NCBI RefSeq assembly: GCF_002161285.1
Contig: NZ_NFHH01000006.1
Coordinates: 1 to 64,000, forward strand
Direction: 5' to 3'
Source of the DNA: Blautia sp. An81
GTDB taxonomy: Bacteria; Bacillota; Clostridia; Lachnospirales; Lachnospiraceae
Length of the DNA stretch: 64,000 bases
Below, one piece after another: positions 49,178 to 58,216 of the stretch. The notes beneath the pieces are model-generated. The model had not been told where the DNA came from, did not search any database, and was given only the letters and a program-made list of their open reading frames with translations. The translations under genes and the position numbers were made by a program. Numbering within the stretch: position 1 is the first letter of the stretch; every line of letters starts with the position of its first letter.

Positions 49178-50302
49178 TCAATGTTTTCCTGCAGACACAC
49201 TTTTCTCCAGGAAGTCTACAATTTTAGCCGCGGCTTTTCCAGAGATACAGTTTCTCTGGGCCTCTACCATAGCCTGTACCCGTTCTGGAGATTCCAGCAG
49301 CCGGATTCCTTCCGCCACCTGTCTGTCTATAGTCCTGGGGGACAAAGACATCTTATGCTTCTCAAAGAACTTTCTATTGGCAGTCTCACAGCCAGGTATG
49401 GGGGCTGTATGGACAATGGGAATCCCAGATACTGCTGCCTCTGTAGAGGTCAGTCCTCCCGGCTTAGTATAGATAATATCGCAGGCTTTCATATATAGTT
49501 CCATCTGCCTGGTCTTCCCGATTATAAAGAAGTTTTTCTCCCCGCCATATTTCTTTTTCAGCTTCTGGAAAATCTTTTTATTGCTTCCGCAGATAATAGC
49601 TACGCAGTCTCTGCCTCCTACTTCTTTCCAAAGCCTTTCCGTAAGTTTCTCCAGGTCACCTGCTCCCATACTGCCGCCCATGAGCAGATATATTTTTTTC
49701 TCTGAAGGAAATCCCAGATACTCTCTGGCCTTCTTTTTATCTGCTTTCAGGCGGAACCGGCGGCTTACCGGGATTCCCAAAGGCAAAAGTTTCTCCCTGG
49801 GCATCCCTCTTTTGACGCATGTTTCCGTCAGTTCTTCGTGAGGAATGATATAATAATCACACTCCGTCTCTTCCCAGAAAGGAATACAGGTGTAGTCCGT
49901 CATAACCGCCAGGGTAAGGGGCAGCCTAATTCCCTTTCTTTTCATATAGGTCAGAGTCTCTGCCGGATAGAGATGGGGCATAAGAACTGCATCAAAATCC
50001 TCCTCTTCCAGATATGGCTGAAGATACTTTGCCATTCTGGAATTCACATAATATACGGGAGATTTTCTGGCAATCCGACTCACTGCCATGCCAATATTGT
50101 ACACAGCCCCGAATACATGGGGCGTTTTCTTAACTGTATTTACATATACATCCTCTACTGCATTGGATACTTTCTGCCCTGCCAGGACCAGATAATCGAA
50201 CATGATCCCCTGGTGTCCTCTGCTTTCCAGTTCTTCTTTCAGAGCCATTCCTGCGGCATCATGTCCCCCTCCTGTCTTGCAGGATAAGATCAATACTTTC
50301 AT
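49178..50302 (-). CDS. MGDG-synthase-like glycolipid glycosyltransferase
   Basis: The 374-residue protein has the MGDG synthase N-terminal domain (VLILSCKTGGGHDAAGMALKEEL, residues 2-24; LAVMTDYTCIPFW near 131) and a GT28-type C-terminal half (YLLMGGSMGAGD near 205, IYTKPGGLTSTEAAVSGIPIV near 275). Relatives such as UgtP add sugars to diacylglycerol. Only 3 nt separate it from plsY, so it belongs with the lipid genes pgsA and plsY. The sugar donor is unknown. Confidence 0.88.
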   Translation of the reverse strand: MKVLILSCKTGGGHDAAGMALKEELESRGHQGIMFDYLVLAGQKVSNAVEDVYVNTVKKTPHVFGAVYNIGMAVSRIARKSPVYYVNSRMAKYLQPYLEEEDFDAVLMPHLYPAETLTYMKRKGIRLPLTLAVMTDYTCIPFWEETECDYYIIPHEELTETCVKRGMPREKLLPLGIPVSRRFRLKADKKKAREYLGFPSEKKIYLLMGGSMGAGDLEKLTERLWKEVGGRDCVAIICGSNKKIFQKLKKKYGGEKNFFIIGKTRQMELYMKACDIIYTKPGGLTSTEAAVSGIPIVHTAPIPGCETANRKFFEKHKMSLSPRTIDRQVAEGIRLLESPERVQAMVEAQRNCISGKAAAKIVDFLEKSVSAGKH

Positions 50303-50305
50303 TTC

Positions 50306-50926
50306 CTAATTTCTCCTGAATATAAAACTTATTTTTCTGTCTTCTGTATGTCTCAATTCTTCTTTATGTTTATCCAGGACTACTGCAGAAATCAAAAATG
50401 TTCCTGCTGCAACAGACGGGTGTATTTTGCATAGAATGCTGCTTACCAGCCAACAGAGATAGGTCACTCCCGTCCTGAGGCTGTGAGGGTTGACAATGAT
50501 CACCAATGAAAACAGCAGATACCAGAAAATCAGCAGCTCCAGACTGTCCAAAAAAGGATACAAACCTGCCAGAACGCCAAAAGTCACGGCAATTCCTTTT
50601 CCGCCCTTCTCTCTTCCTCCCTGGATAGGACATGCATGGCCTATCACTGGTCCGGCCATGATGAGAGCAAATCCCATCTGCTCCGTTCCCAGTTCTCCTG
50701 CCGCCAGATGGACAGGCAGAAATCCTTTCAGGATATCACAGATAAGGACCAGCATCCCCCATGCAGGGCCTGCATAAGTAAAGGCATTGGCTGTACCCGG
50801 ATTTCCATCTTTGCTCAGTTCTCTTACATCCAGGCCGCAGAATATCTTTGGGATCCAGTATCCAAACATGATTCCTCCGGAAAGATATGCCAGCAAAAAA
50901 TAAAATATATATCTTAGAATCATCAT
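50306..50926 (-). CDS. plsY: Divergent glycerol-3-phosphate acyltransferase PlsY-like protein
   Basis: PlsY transfers acyl from acyl-phosphate to glycerol-3-phosphate at the membrane. The start at 50926 (MMILRYIFYFLLAYLSGG) has AGGTGAG upstream and overlaps the pgsA stop region; the 64-codon extension is not protein-like. The 206-residue protein has about five membrane segments and recognisable but altered motifs: KDGNPGTANAFTYAG instead of GSGNxGATN, and GREKGGKGIAVTFG for the second loop. It may be a second, specialised PlsY. Activity is inferred. Confidence 0.75.
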   Translation of the reverse strand: MMILRYIFYFLLAYLSGGIMFGYWIPKIFCGLDVRELSKDGNPGTANAFTYAGPAWGMLVLICDILKGFLPVHLAAGELGTEQMGFALIMAGPVIGHACPIQGGREKGGKGIAVTFGVLAGLYPFLDSLELLIFWYLLFSLVIIVNPHSLRTGVTYLCWLVSSILCKIHPSVAAGTFLISAVVLDKHKEELRHTEDRKISFIFRRN

Positions 50927-50934
50927 CTCACCTA

Positions 50935-51513
50935 TTACTTTCTGTCCCAGGACCTGATCATCCTGTAAAATTCCGGTATATACAGAATAAGTGTAAGAGC
51001 CATGATCAAAATTTCCAGACTGATCAGACGGTCCGCCCAGACACCGGGGATTGCCGGCCAGCAGACTAACAGAAAAAGCAGGACAAAGAGAGAGCCTGTA
51101 CATACCTTGCCGAACCATTTTGCCCCGTCCAGTTTTCTTCCGTGACGAAGATTTATGATTCCCATAACAGTCATAAAGCCTTCCTTCAGGAGCATCAGAA
51201 GAAACAGATAAATCATCTTTTCATATCGGAAGACCAGACAAAGGGCAACAGCCCCATGGGTCAGTTTATCTGCAACCGGGTCCAGAAACTTTCCAAACTC
51301 TGTGATCATGTGAAATCGTCTTGCCACCTGCCCGTCCAGGAAATCTGTAATATAAGACAGCAGGATTATGCCTGCTGCCAGATAATAATCTCCAGGTCTT
51401 TCTGCCCTCAGATAAATCCAGCAGAATACCGGTATCAGTAAAATGCGAAAGTACCCCATACAATTTGGTATGGAGTACAGTTCTTCCTTTTTTATCTTCT
51501 TCATAAGCATCAT
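50935..51513 (-). CDS. pgsA: CDP-alcohol phosphatidyltransferase (PgsA-like)
   Basis: The 192-residue membrane enzyme has the full CDP-alcohol motif, D-x2-DG-x2-AR-x8-G-x3-D-x3-D, in DFLDGQVARRFHMITEFGKF and the following DPVAD (near 62-88). It would make phosphatidylglycerol phosphate (or a related headgroup) from CDP-diacylglycerol. AAAGGA lies before the ATG pair at 51513; the frame extends 11 codons further. It is the first gene of the pgsA-plsY-glycosyltransferase operon. Confidence 0.85.
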   Translation of the reverse strand: MMLMKKIKKEELYSIPNCMGYFRILLIPVFCWIYLRAERPGDYYLAAGIILLSYITDFLDGQVARRFHMITEFGKFLDPVADKLTHGAVALCLVFRYEKMIYLFLLMLLKEGFMTVMGIINLRHGRKLDGAKWFGKVCTGSLFVLLFLLVCWPAIPGVWADRLISLEILIMALTLILYIPEFYRMIRSWDRK

Positions 51514-51579
51514 TCCAGTCCTTTCAGATAGTAGTAACTGTAGCACAGCCTTACTTCTCTGTCAAGAAAGGTTCCTGTT

Positions 51580-52782
51580 TCATCCAGCTTCGGAGCCTTT
51601 GACTACTTCTATAGCCTTCTGAAGCTGATTGTCTTCTTCATGGGAAATTGAAGTCTCCTGTTCAAGGCCTTCACTCAGTTCCACCTCTACATCCGGCTGG
51701 ATTCCTGTTCCGTGGATACATTTTCCACTGGGTGTATAATATTTCGCTGTTGTAGTTTTAATAGCGCTGCCATCATTAAAAGGAATGAGACTCTGGACAA
51801 TTCCCTTGCCAAAAGTAGTGGTTCCCACAATCGTTCCTTTACTGTAGTCCTGAATTGCTCCTGCAAAAATCTCAGAAGCACTGGCACTGTTGCCATTTAC
51901 CAAAACTGCCAGAGGAATATCCAGCTCATTTTCTCCATCACAGGTATATTCCTCTCTTTCTCCATTCTTATCCTCTGTATACACGATCAGGCCCTCAGGA
52001 AGGATATCTTCCAGGATATCACATACAGATGTGAGCAGACCTCCCGGATTATTCCTTACATCTATGATCAGTCGTTCCATTCCCTGGTCTTTCAGTGCTT
52101 CAAAAGCTTCCATATACTGAGGTTCCGTCTGCTCGGTAAATTCATAAAGGGCAATATAGCCGATATTGTCCTCCAGCATTTCGGACTGTACTACAGGAAT
52201 ATTTACCTCTTCCAGATGCACATCGATCTCCAGGTATTCGCTCTCACCTTCTCTGGCAATGGTCAGATGGGCCACCTGGTCCTGAGAGCTTTTTACTTTG
52301 TCTACTACTTCCGACAATTCCATACCAGAAACAGACTCTCCATTAACCTCTACCAGCACATCCTCCGGCAAAAGTCCTGCTTTTTCTCCCGGTGCTCCCT
52401 CATAACAGCGGACCACCTTTACTTCTCCAGTGTTTACATCCTGCTGCATTACCACGCCGATTCCTTCATAGGAGCCTGTGGTTTCCGTAGTCAGCTCTTC
52501 ATATTCCTCACTGGTATAATAAGCGGAATATGGGTCCCCAAGGCTTGCCATCATCCCTTTATACATATATTCTTCCATCTGCTCATCGTCTATATCCCCG
52601 GTATAGCTTTCCTTCACTGTCTCTTCGATATACTTTGCCTTCTGTACAAAGCTGTCTGTCACTGCTCCCTGGTTCCTCTCATTAGACTGAACTACGTCGT
52701 AAATCTTCAGTCCGCCGCCTCCGATGATCAGCGTGCAGACAATGCCAAGTATAAAGCCTTTTCTGAACCTGCCCTGTTCCAT
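51580..52782 (-). CDS. C-terminal processing protease (S41, CtpA/B type)
   Basis: The start at 52782 (MEQGRFRKGFILGIV) has GGAGG 7 nt upstream. The 400-residue protein has a membrane anchor (FILGIVCTLIIGGGGLKI), a PDZ domain (about 95-170, GIGVVMQQDVNTGEVKVV...APGEKAGLLPEDVLV) and the S41 core with IIDVRNNPGGLL near 250, the catalytic Ser in NGNSASASEIFAGAIQD near 306 and Lys in TFGKGIVQSLIPF near 332. All catalytic residues are present. It sits just past ftsX, so it may act in envelope or sporulation signalling. Confidence 0.92.
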   Translation of the reverse strand: MEQGRFRKGFILGIVCTLIIGGGGLKIYDVVQSNERNQGAVTDSFVQKAKYIEETVKESYTGDIDDEQMEEYMYKGMMASLGDPYSAYYTSEEYEELTTETTGSYEGIGVVMQQDVNTGEVKVVRCYEGAPGEKAGLLPEDVLVEVNGESVSGMELSEVVDKVKSSQDQVAHLTIAREGESEYLEIDVHLEEVNIPVVQSEMLEDNIGYIALYEFTEQTEPQYMEAFEALKDQGMERLIIDVRNNPGGLLTSVCDILEDILPEGLIVYTEDKNGEREEYTCDGENELDIPLAVLVNGNSASASEIFAGAIQDYSKGTIVGTTTFGKGIVQSLIPFNDGSAIKTTTAKYYTPSGKCIHGTGIQPDVEVELSEGLEQETSISHEEDNQLQKAIEVVKGSEAG

Positions 52783-52879
52783 TTTCCGTCCTCCGATTTT
52801 TTTCTCTGATATAAATACTGGCAAGACCCACAATCCTGTGTGCCCTGCCAGCTTTGCTAACCTTGCTCTTTGGTTATGA

Positions 52880-53791
52880 TCACACTCTGAGGTGCTTTCT
52901 TACTGAGAAAATACTTCCTATAAAACCGATGCCGATTCCAAGTCCCAGTCCGATGGGAACCAGATACTGGAAGACATCAGCTACAGGCAAGAACTGAAGA
53001 AAGCTTCCCAGATTCTGAAATCTTTCAATTACATAAGTAATGATTCTTTCGTATAAGAAGTATAGTATGCAGATAGGGATTGCAGCTCCAATAGCTCCCA
53101 GAAGGATTCCTTCTATTACGAAAGGAGATCTTACAAAGAAGTCTGTAGCCCCTATCAGTTTCATGATACCGATTTCTTCCTGTCGTACAGAAATACCCAT
53201 GGTAATAGTGTTTCTGATCAGGAAGAAGGCCACTGCCAGAAGGATCACTACAATAGCAATAGACACATATCCGATCAGCCGGTTAAAGGTGGAAAGAACA
53301 TCTGCTGCTGCTTCGGACTGTTCTACCTTTCTCACTCCATCCAGACTCTCTGCAAAAGAAACCAGCTCTTCCTGTCCCTCTACATTATCCAGATACACAT
53401 CATATCTGGAGGAGTTTGCTAAGGGATTATCCTGCATAAAACCTTCTGCCAGTTCTGCATTATCCTCTCCAAGATATACCTTGCTGTAAGCTTCCCATGC
53501 CTCATCAGCAGATATATAGTCTATCTCTGCTACTTCTGGCCGGTCTTCCAGTTCTCTTCCGATATCATCAATCTGATCCTGGGTGATGCCCTCATCAAAA
53601 TACACCAGTATGGCAATTCCTTCCTCAGCAGAATGGACAATATGATTGAAGTTCATGACCAATGCCAGAAACAGTCCAAAGAGGAAGATACAGGCTGCCA
53701 TAGTGGAAATAGATGCCAGAGAGAACCGCAGGTTACGCCAGATATTTTTAAATCCCTGTTTAAATATGTATGCAATGGTACTAATTCGCAT
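52880..53791 (-). CDS. ftsX: Cell-division protein FtsX
   Basis: FtsX is the membrane partner of FtsE and activates peptidoglycan hydrolases. The start at 53791 ([20 protein letters not shown]) has AGGGG upstream and overlaps the ftsE stop by 11 nt. The 303-residue protein has four membrane segments: one near 25-45, an extracellular loop (about 50-165), then three at 175-200, 225-250 and 270-295. Length is normal for Firmicutes. Confidence 0.94.
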   Translation of the reverse strand: MRISTIAYIFKQGFKNIWRNLRFSLASISTMAACIFLFGLFLALVMNFNHIVHSAEEGIAILVYFDEGITQDQIDDIGRELEDRPEVAEIDYISADEAWEAYSKVYLGEDNAELAEGFMQDNPLANSSRYDVYLDNVEGQEELVSFAESLDGVRKVEQSEAAADVLSTFNRLIGYVSIAIVVILLAVAFFLIRNTITMGISVRQEEIGIMKLIGATDFFVRSPFVIEGILLGAIGAAIPICILYFLYERIITYVIERFQNLGSFLQFLPVADVFQYLVPIGLGLGIGIGFIGSIFSVRKHLRV

Positions 53792-54467
53792 TCCGATATT
53801 CCCCTTCCTGTTCGTCGCTGACAATCACGCCTTTCTTCATGGTGATCACACGTTTTCTGAAAGCGTTGACGATTTCTCTGTTGTGAGTAACTACAAGGAC
53901 AGTGGTGCCTCTTTCATTGATCTCCTCCAGAAGCTTCATGATCTCAAAGGAGTTTTTAGGATCCAGATTACCTGTAGGCTCGTCAGCCAGCAGAATACTC
54001 GGTCTGTTTACCAGAGCTCGGGCAAGAGCAACTCTCTGCTGCTCGCCTCCTGAGAGCTGGTCTGGTTTTGACTTGTATTTTTCAGCCAGACCTACCAGAG
54101 TCAGTACTTCAGGGACTCTTTTCCGGATAATACGGGTAGGGCGCTCAATAACCCTTTGGGCAAAGGCCACGTTTTCATAGACATTTCTGTCCTTCAGCAG
54201 ACGGAAATCCTGGAACACAACACCGACTCCCCTGCGGTATTTGGCTACCTTTCTCCGTCTCAGCTTATTCAGCTGCTGGCCGTTTACTGTGATGGTTCCG
54301 CTAGTAGGATCCAATTCTTTTAAAAGAAGCTTGATCAGAGTGGATTTCCCTGAACCGCTGTTTCCCACTACGAACACAAATTCACCCTTCTCTACGTGAA
54401 GATTCATATGGTCAATGGCCGGCTGGCCCTTGCTGTATGACTTGCTCACGTCCACTAAATCAATCAT
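53781..54467 (-). CDS. ftsE: Cell-division ATP-binding protein FtsE
   Basis: The 228-residue ABC ATPase has Walker [11 protein letters not shown] (near 34), signature [16 protein letters not shown] (near 138), Walker [15 protein letters not shown] (near 155) and the switch His in VVTHN (near 193). It carries the [22 protein letters not shown] block of FtsE. It is directly coupled to ftsX. Confidence 0.95.
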   Translation of the reverse strand: MIDLVDVSKSYSKGQPAIDHMNLHVEKGEFVFVVGNSGSGKSTLIKLLLKELDPTSGTITVNGQQLNKLRRRKVAKYRRGVGVVFQDFRLLKDRNVYENVAFAQRVIERPTRIIRKRVPEVLTLVGLAEKYKSKPDQLSGGEQQRVALARALVNRPSILLADEPTGNLDPKNSFEIMKLLEEINERGTTVLVVTHNREIVNAFRKRVITMKKGVIVSDEQEGEYRNAN

Positions 54468-54505
54468 AATAACCTCCTGTTTTCCTATTGAGAGAAAATC
54501 TCTCT

Positions 54506-55594
54506 TTAGTAATCAAGCGTTTCCATGTATTTCATATACTTCACTACCATCAGAGCGATCTTAAAAGTAATCGCATCTTCAAACACCCTCAGATCCAGGC
54601 CTGTGCTTTTCTGGAGCTTATCAAGCCTGTAGACCAGTGTGTTCCTGTGTATATATAGCTGCCTGGAGGTTTCTGAAACATTCAGGCTGTTCTCAAAGAA
54701 CTTGTTAATGGTAGTCAGCGTCTCCTCGTCAAAGTCATCGGGAGATTTTCCGTCAAAGATTTCCCGTATGAACATTTTGCACAGAGGAATAGGGAGCTGA
54801 TAGATCAGACGTCCGATTCCCAGGGAACTATAGGCAATAACTTCTCTCTCTCCAAAGAAAATCTTGCCCACGTCCAGAGCCATTCTGGCCTCCTTATAAG
54901 ACCGTGAAACTTCCTTAAGTTCCTTTACAATGGTTCCATAAGCAATGTGGGTCTTTCCGTCTCGCTCTACTCCCAGGGTAGACAAAATGGTGTAGGCCGC
55001 TTTTTCAAGCTGTGCATAATCATCAGCGGGAGCCAGCTCCTTTACGATAATAATGCTCTTCTCGTCTACAGCAGTAACAAAGTCTCCTGATTTTCCTCCT
55101 AGAAGATTCTTAATATTTTCCAGGGAACCATAGTCTTTGTCCTGATTGGTCTCCAGAATATATACAACTCTGCGGGCATCAGATTCAATATGGAGCTTTT
55201 TGGCCCGGTTTTGGATATCCACCAGCAAAAGATTGTCAAGAAGAAGATTCTTTATAAAATTGTCTTTATTAAATCTCTCCTTGTAAGCAGTGAGCAGGCC
55301 CTGGATCTGGAACGTTACAAGTTTTCCCAGGGTATAGGCATCCTCTGCATCACCATCTAACACCAATATGTATTCCAGCTGATGATCATCATATATTTTA
55401 AAATACAGATTGTTCCTTACCACCTGGCTGTCTGCGGGAGAATTGGCAAAAGCCATAATCTCTTCTTCTCCGCATACGCTTTCAGGATAGGTAGTGGCCA
55501 ATACCTTTCCTTCCATATCGGTTACACAAAAATCTGTTCTGGATATTTCTTTTAACCCATCCAGAGTATTTTGAAGTATCTGGTTTGAAATCAT
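54506..55594 (-). CDS. CdaR/PucR-family transcriptional regulator
   Basis: The 362-residue protein ends with a PucR-type helix-turn-helix (LNVSETSRQLYIHRNTLVYRLDKLQKSTGLDLR, near 310-342). The N-terminal part (about 1-120) resembles a putative sugar-diacid sensor and the middle part a GGDEF-like domain. GAGGGAG precedes the ATG at 55594 (MISNQILQNTLDG). It faces no obvious diacid catabolic genes; its regulon is not evident. It lies 38 nt upstream of ftsE. Confidence 0.85.
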   Translation of the reverse strand: MISNQILQNTLDGLKEISRTDFCVTDMEGKVLATTYPESVCGEEEIMAFANSPADSQVVRNNLYFKIYDDHQLEYILVLDGDAEDAYTLGKLVTFQIQGLLTAYKERFNKDNFIKNLLLDNLLLVDIQNRAKKLHIESDARRVVYILETNQDKDYGSLENIKNLLGGKSGDFVTAVDEKSIIIVKELAPADDYAQLEKAAYTILSTLGVERDGKTHIAYGTIVKELKEVSRSYKEARMALDVGKIFFGEREVIAYSSLGIGRLIYQLPIPLCKMFIREIFDGKSPDDFDEETLTTINKFFENSLNVSETSRQLYIHRNTLVYRLDKLQKSTGLDLRVFEDAITFKIALMVVKYMKYMETLDY

Positions 55595-55739
55595 CTTGTC
55601 TCCCTCTTTCATCATATAGTTTTATTAATTTGTATCCCATAATATAAAAAACCCTACTATATATACTAATACATAATCCTGAAAAAATAAAGAGAAAATC
55701 TAAAATTATTACATATTTTTTTCATTTGTAATAATTTCT

Positions 55740-56429
55740 TCATATTTCCTTCTTTTCTTCTTTATAACTGGAAACCATCTTTTTAAAAATATTTTTTTCC
55801 ATGATTTTTCCCAGCCAGGCCGGCTTCAGTCCCGGTCCCTTCCAGATTTCCTGGCAGTTTCCCAGGCTGAACCACACTCTCGTATTAACAATTTTTCGGT
55901 TTTTACTCACAAATTTCTCCAATTCATAAGTTCTGGAACAGCTTAGGACAGCCTGAGGACTGAGGGCATTAATCTCATTGATCACTCTGTCCACCTGGTC
56001 TGTCTCTCCTGTCAGCAGGCTGTCTCTTCCAGTAATAACAATTTCCGGATATTTTTCTTTCAGGTACCGGAACATTCCTTCCGCATCCTCCTGGTCTTCT
56101 CCCAGAATAAAGATACGATTCTTATATTGGGCAAGAAGCCAGAAGAGAGTACCAATAAACCCGTGCTGAGTAATCTCCTCTTCCATTTCACTGTCATGGA
56201 GTCCTGCTGCCCACAGTATCTCCGTATCATCAGGCACTGCTTTATCCAGCATTTCAATATAGGCCTTCAGCTCAGGATCTTTCTGAGCTTCCACAAAAAG
56301 CTTCATGGTAAGTGCCCCATAGGTGGACAGGGATTCCTCCTGATTCCAGTGGACATTAATACTCTCCATAATTTCTTCCACTGAACAAATGTCCAGAGAA
56401 ATTCCCATAATTTCTACTTTTCCGTTCAT
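55740..56429 (-). CDS. WecG/TagA/CpsF family glycosyltransferase
   Basis: The 229-residue protein follows the family pattern: VEIMGISLDICSVEEIMESI at the start, the AVPDDTEILWAAGL region (near 63-76) where most members have PDG, RIFILGEDQEDAEGMFRYLKEKYP (near 108), and WFSLGNCQEIWKGPGLKPAWLGK (near 186). Members add N-acetylmannosamine or related sugars to lipid-linked precursors. The PDG to PDD change is in the active-site region. It is 12 nt past the VWA gene. Activity is uncertain. Confidence 0.75.
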   Translation of the reverse strand: MNGKVEIMGISLDICSVEEIMESINVHWNQEESLSTYGALTMKLFVEAQKDPELKAYIEMLDKAVPDDTEILWAAGLHDSEMEEEITQHGFIGTLFWLLAQYKNRIFILGEDQEDAEGMFRYLKEKYPEIVITGRDSLLTGETDQVDRVINEINALSPQAVLSCSRTYELEKFVSKNRKIVNTRVWFSLGNCQEIWKGPGLKPAWLGKIMEKNIFKKMVSSYKEEKKEI

Positions 56430-56441
56430 ATTTCAGCTCCG

Positions 56442-58208
56442 TCAAATATCTTTTTCCAGCTGTTTCATCAGATAGCGACCTACTACCGGTGAAAAGCCGG
56501 AAATATTCCGTATATAGGCAAAATCTTTTCCGAATATCTTCTTCTCTGCCGCCAGGTCCTTTTCTTCCCCGGCAAAAACTCCCAGAACACAGACTCCCTG
56601 ATTCCGCAGTTTCCGCACCTCAAAGCCAGTGTCCTGGACTGCATATTTGCCTTGATAGGGCTGGGGATTTCTGGCATTTGGCCTGTTCAGGATTACGTCA
56701 TAAGGTCTTCCGTCGCTTAAAATGATCAATATCTTGTGCTCCTCGTCTCTGGCTGTCAGCCCCTGACCTGCTGCCTTAATTGCAAGGCCGTCCCGGTTAT
56801 TAGATGAAGTAATATATTCAAAAATGTTTCCGTTTTCTTTCCTGTCCGAATCATAGTCCCGGAACTGGTGCAGAATGGTATAGTCCCAGAAGGTGCAAAA
56901 ACTCATTACCCGATGAGGGATCCCTACATTACTTAAAGACTCACTTAGAATATATGCCTGGATAGCCACCTGGCCCTGGCGGCTCCTCTGAGAACCGCTG
57001 GCGTCAATCAGAACATCTACCACAAAACTGGAACTTTCTGCATGGAGCTCTCTTTTAAAAACCTTCGCGTCCTCTGTCCTTCCTATCCTCCAGAGTCTGG
57101 AAGGGATCACGACCCCTCGGTCAGAAAGAGTTTCCTCTGCCTCATCCCGCATGACCAGTGTCTTCTTCAGCATGTCTGTCAGTATCTGGATATTATTTTT
57201 TACCAGACGATGATTATCATAATATTCATAAAGGTTTTTATCTTTCTGCTTTCTGGCATACTCATACTGATAATTTCTCAGTACCGGATCTTTCAGGATA
57301 CCCCTGGTAAAATACAGGCTGCAGTCTCCGTGGATCCCTCTGCACAAAAGATAGTTCAGCCTTTTCTCCTCAGACTCTTTCAGAAAAGTTTTCCCATAGT
57401 TTCTTTCTACATAGGAGTATACCTTCTGAAGAGCTTTCTCATCGACTACCAGAACACGCTTTTTGTTTTCTACCTGTTCTGACTCCTCCTGGTCCTCTCC
57501 TGTCTCCATCTGATCCAGATTTGTCATATTCTCTGAGACCTTATCCAGATAAGTCTCCAGACTTCCGTTTAAAGCTTCTTCGTCCAGATAGTCCTGCCAG
57601 GAAAATTCCGCCAGTTCTTCCAGGGTCACTGCCAGGACCTTTTCCAGATTTCCGTGCTGCCGTTCAAAATAGGGATCTACTACTTCGTTATAAAGCTGGT
57701 CTGTGACTTTTATGATATCCATGGTGTTTTCCGCCTTATCCAGGCTTTCTGCCATATCCATCCATTTCCGCTGTCTGGCAGGGGCCGGCTCATGGCCCCT
57801 GAGGACCTCCCTGAACAGGGAAATCTTCAGTCTTCCTGCCCCGTTTTCCTGGAGGCGGTGAAAATCCTTCTCCAGAACATCTTCACAGGCCTTTTTTCTT
57901 ATGGAAGCAACTCCCTCCCGCTCTTTAATAATCTTCCCTGAAACTGCAAATTCAATACAAAGCTGTGCAAGACTCATAAGGGGAGCCTCCATGGCATGAA
58001 GATAGATTTTCTTCACCAGGTACAGGGAATATGCTTCTCTGTCAAAATATTTCGCAAAGGCTCCCTGTTTAATGCCGTCATAAAGGGCAATATATTTTGA
58101 ACGGGTAAATGTCTGAAGATCTGGTTTAAATTCCAGGCCATAATCCCCGCTTACTGTCCACATAAGATTCTTTATTCTGTTTTCCAGTTCCAGCTGAAAT
58201 TCATCCAT
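56442..58208 (-). CDS. VWA-domain protein (CobT/NorD-like), MoxR partner
   Basis: The 588-residue protein has a mostly helical N-terminal half and a C-terminal von Willebrand A domain (about 370-585) with the MIDAS motif DASGS near 404 and the IILSDGRPYD segment near 500. It resembles cobalt chelatase/NO reductase activation proteins. It is paired with a MoxR ATPase 8 nt upstream; such pairs work as chaperones that load or activate metalloenzymes. The client is unknown. Confidence 0.85.
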   Translation of the reverse strand: MDEFQLELENRIKNLMWTVSGDYGLEFKPDLQTFTRSKYIALYDGIKQGAFAKYFDREAYSLYLVKKIYLHAMEAPLMSLAQLCIEFAVSGKIIKEREGVASIRKKACEDVLEKDFHRLQENGAGRLKISLFREVLRGHEPAPARQRKWMDMAESLDKAENTMDIIKVTDQLYNEVVDPYFERQHGNLEKVLAVTLEELAEFSWQDYLDEEALNGSLETYLDKVSENMTNLDQMETGEDQEESEQVENKKRVLVVDEKALQKVYSYVERNYGKTFLKESEEKRLNYLLCRGIHGDCSLYFTRGILKDPVLRNYQYEYARKQKDKNLYEYYDNHRLVKNNIQILTDMLKKTLVMRDEAEETLSDRGVVIPSRLWRIGRTEDAKVFKRELHAESSSFVVDVLIDASGSQRSRQGQVAIQAYILSESLSNVGIPHRVMSFCTFWDYTILHQFRDYDSDRKENGNIFEYITSSNNRDGLAIKAAGQGLTARDEEHKILIILSDGRPYDVILNRPNARNPQPYQGKYAVQDTGFEVRKLRNQGVCVLGVFAGEEKDLAAEKKIFGKDFAYIRNISGFSPVVGRYLMKQLEKDI

Positions 58209-58216
58209 AATTTCCT

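Noticed and set aside
50927-51118. 64-codon extension of the plsY frame
   Set aside because: It overlaps pgsA in another frame and is not protein-like; the membrane protein begins at the MM pair at 50926.
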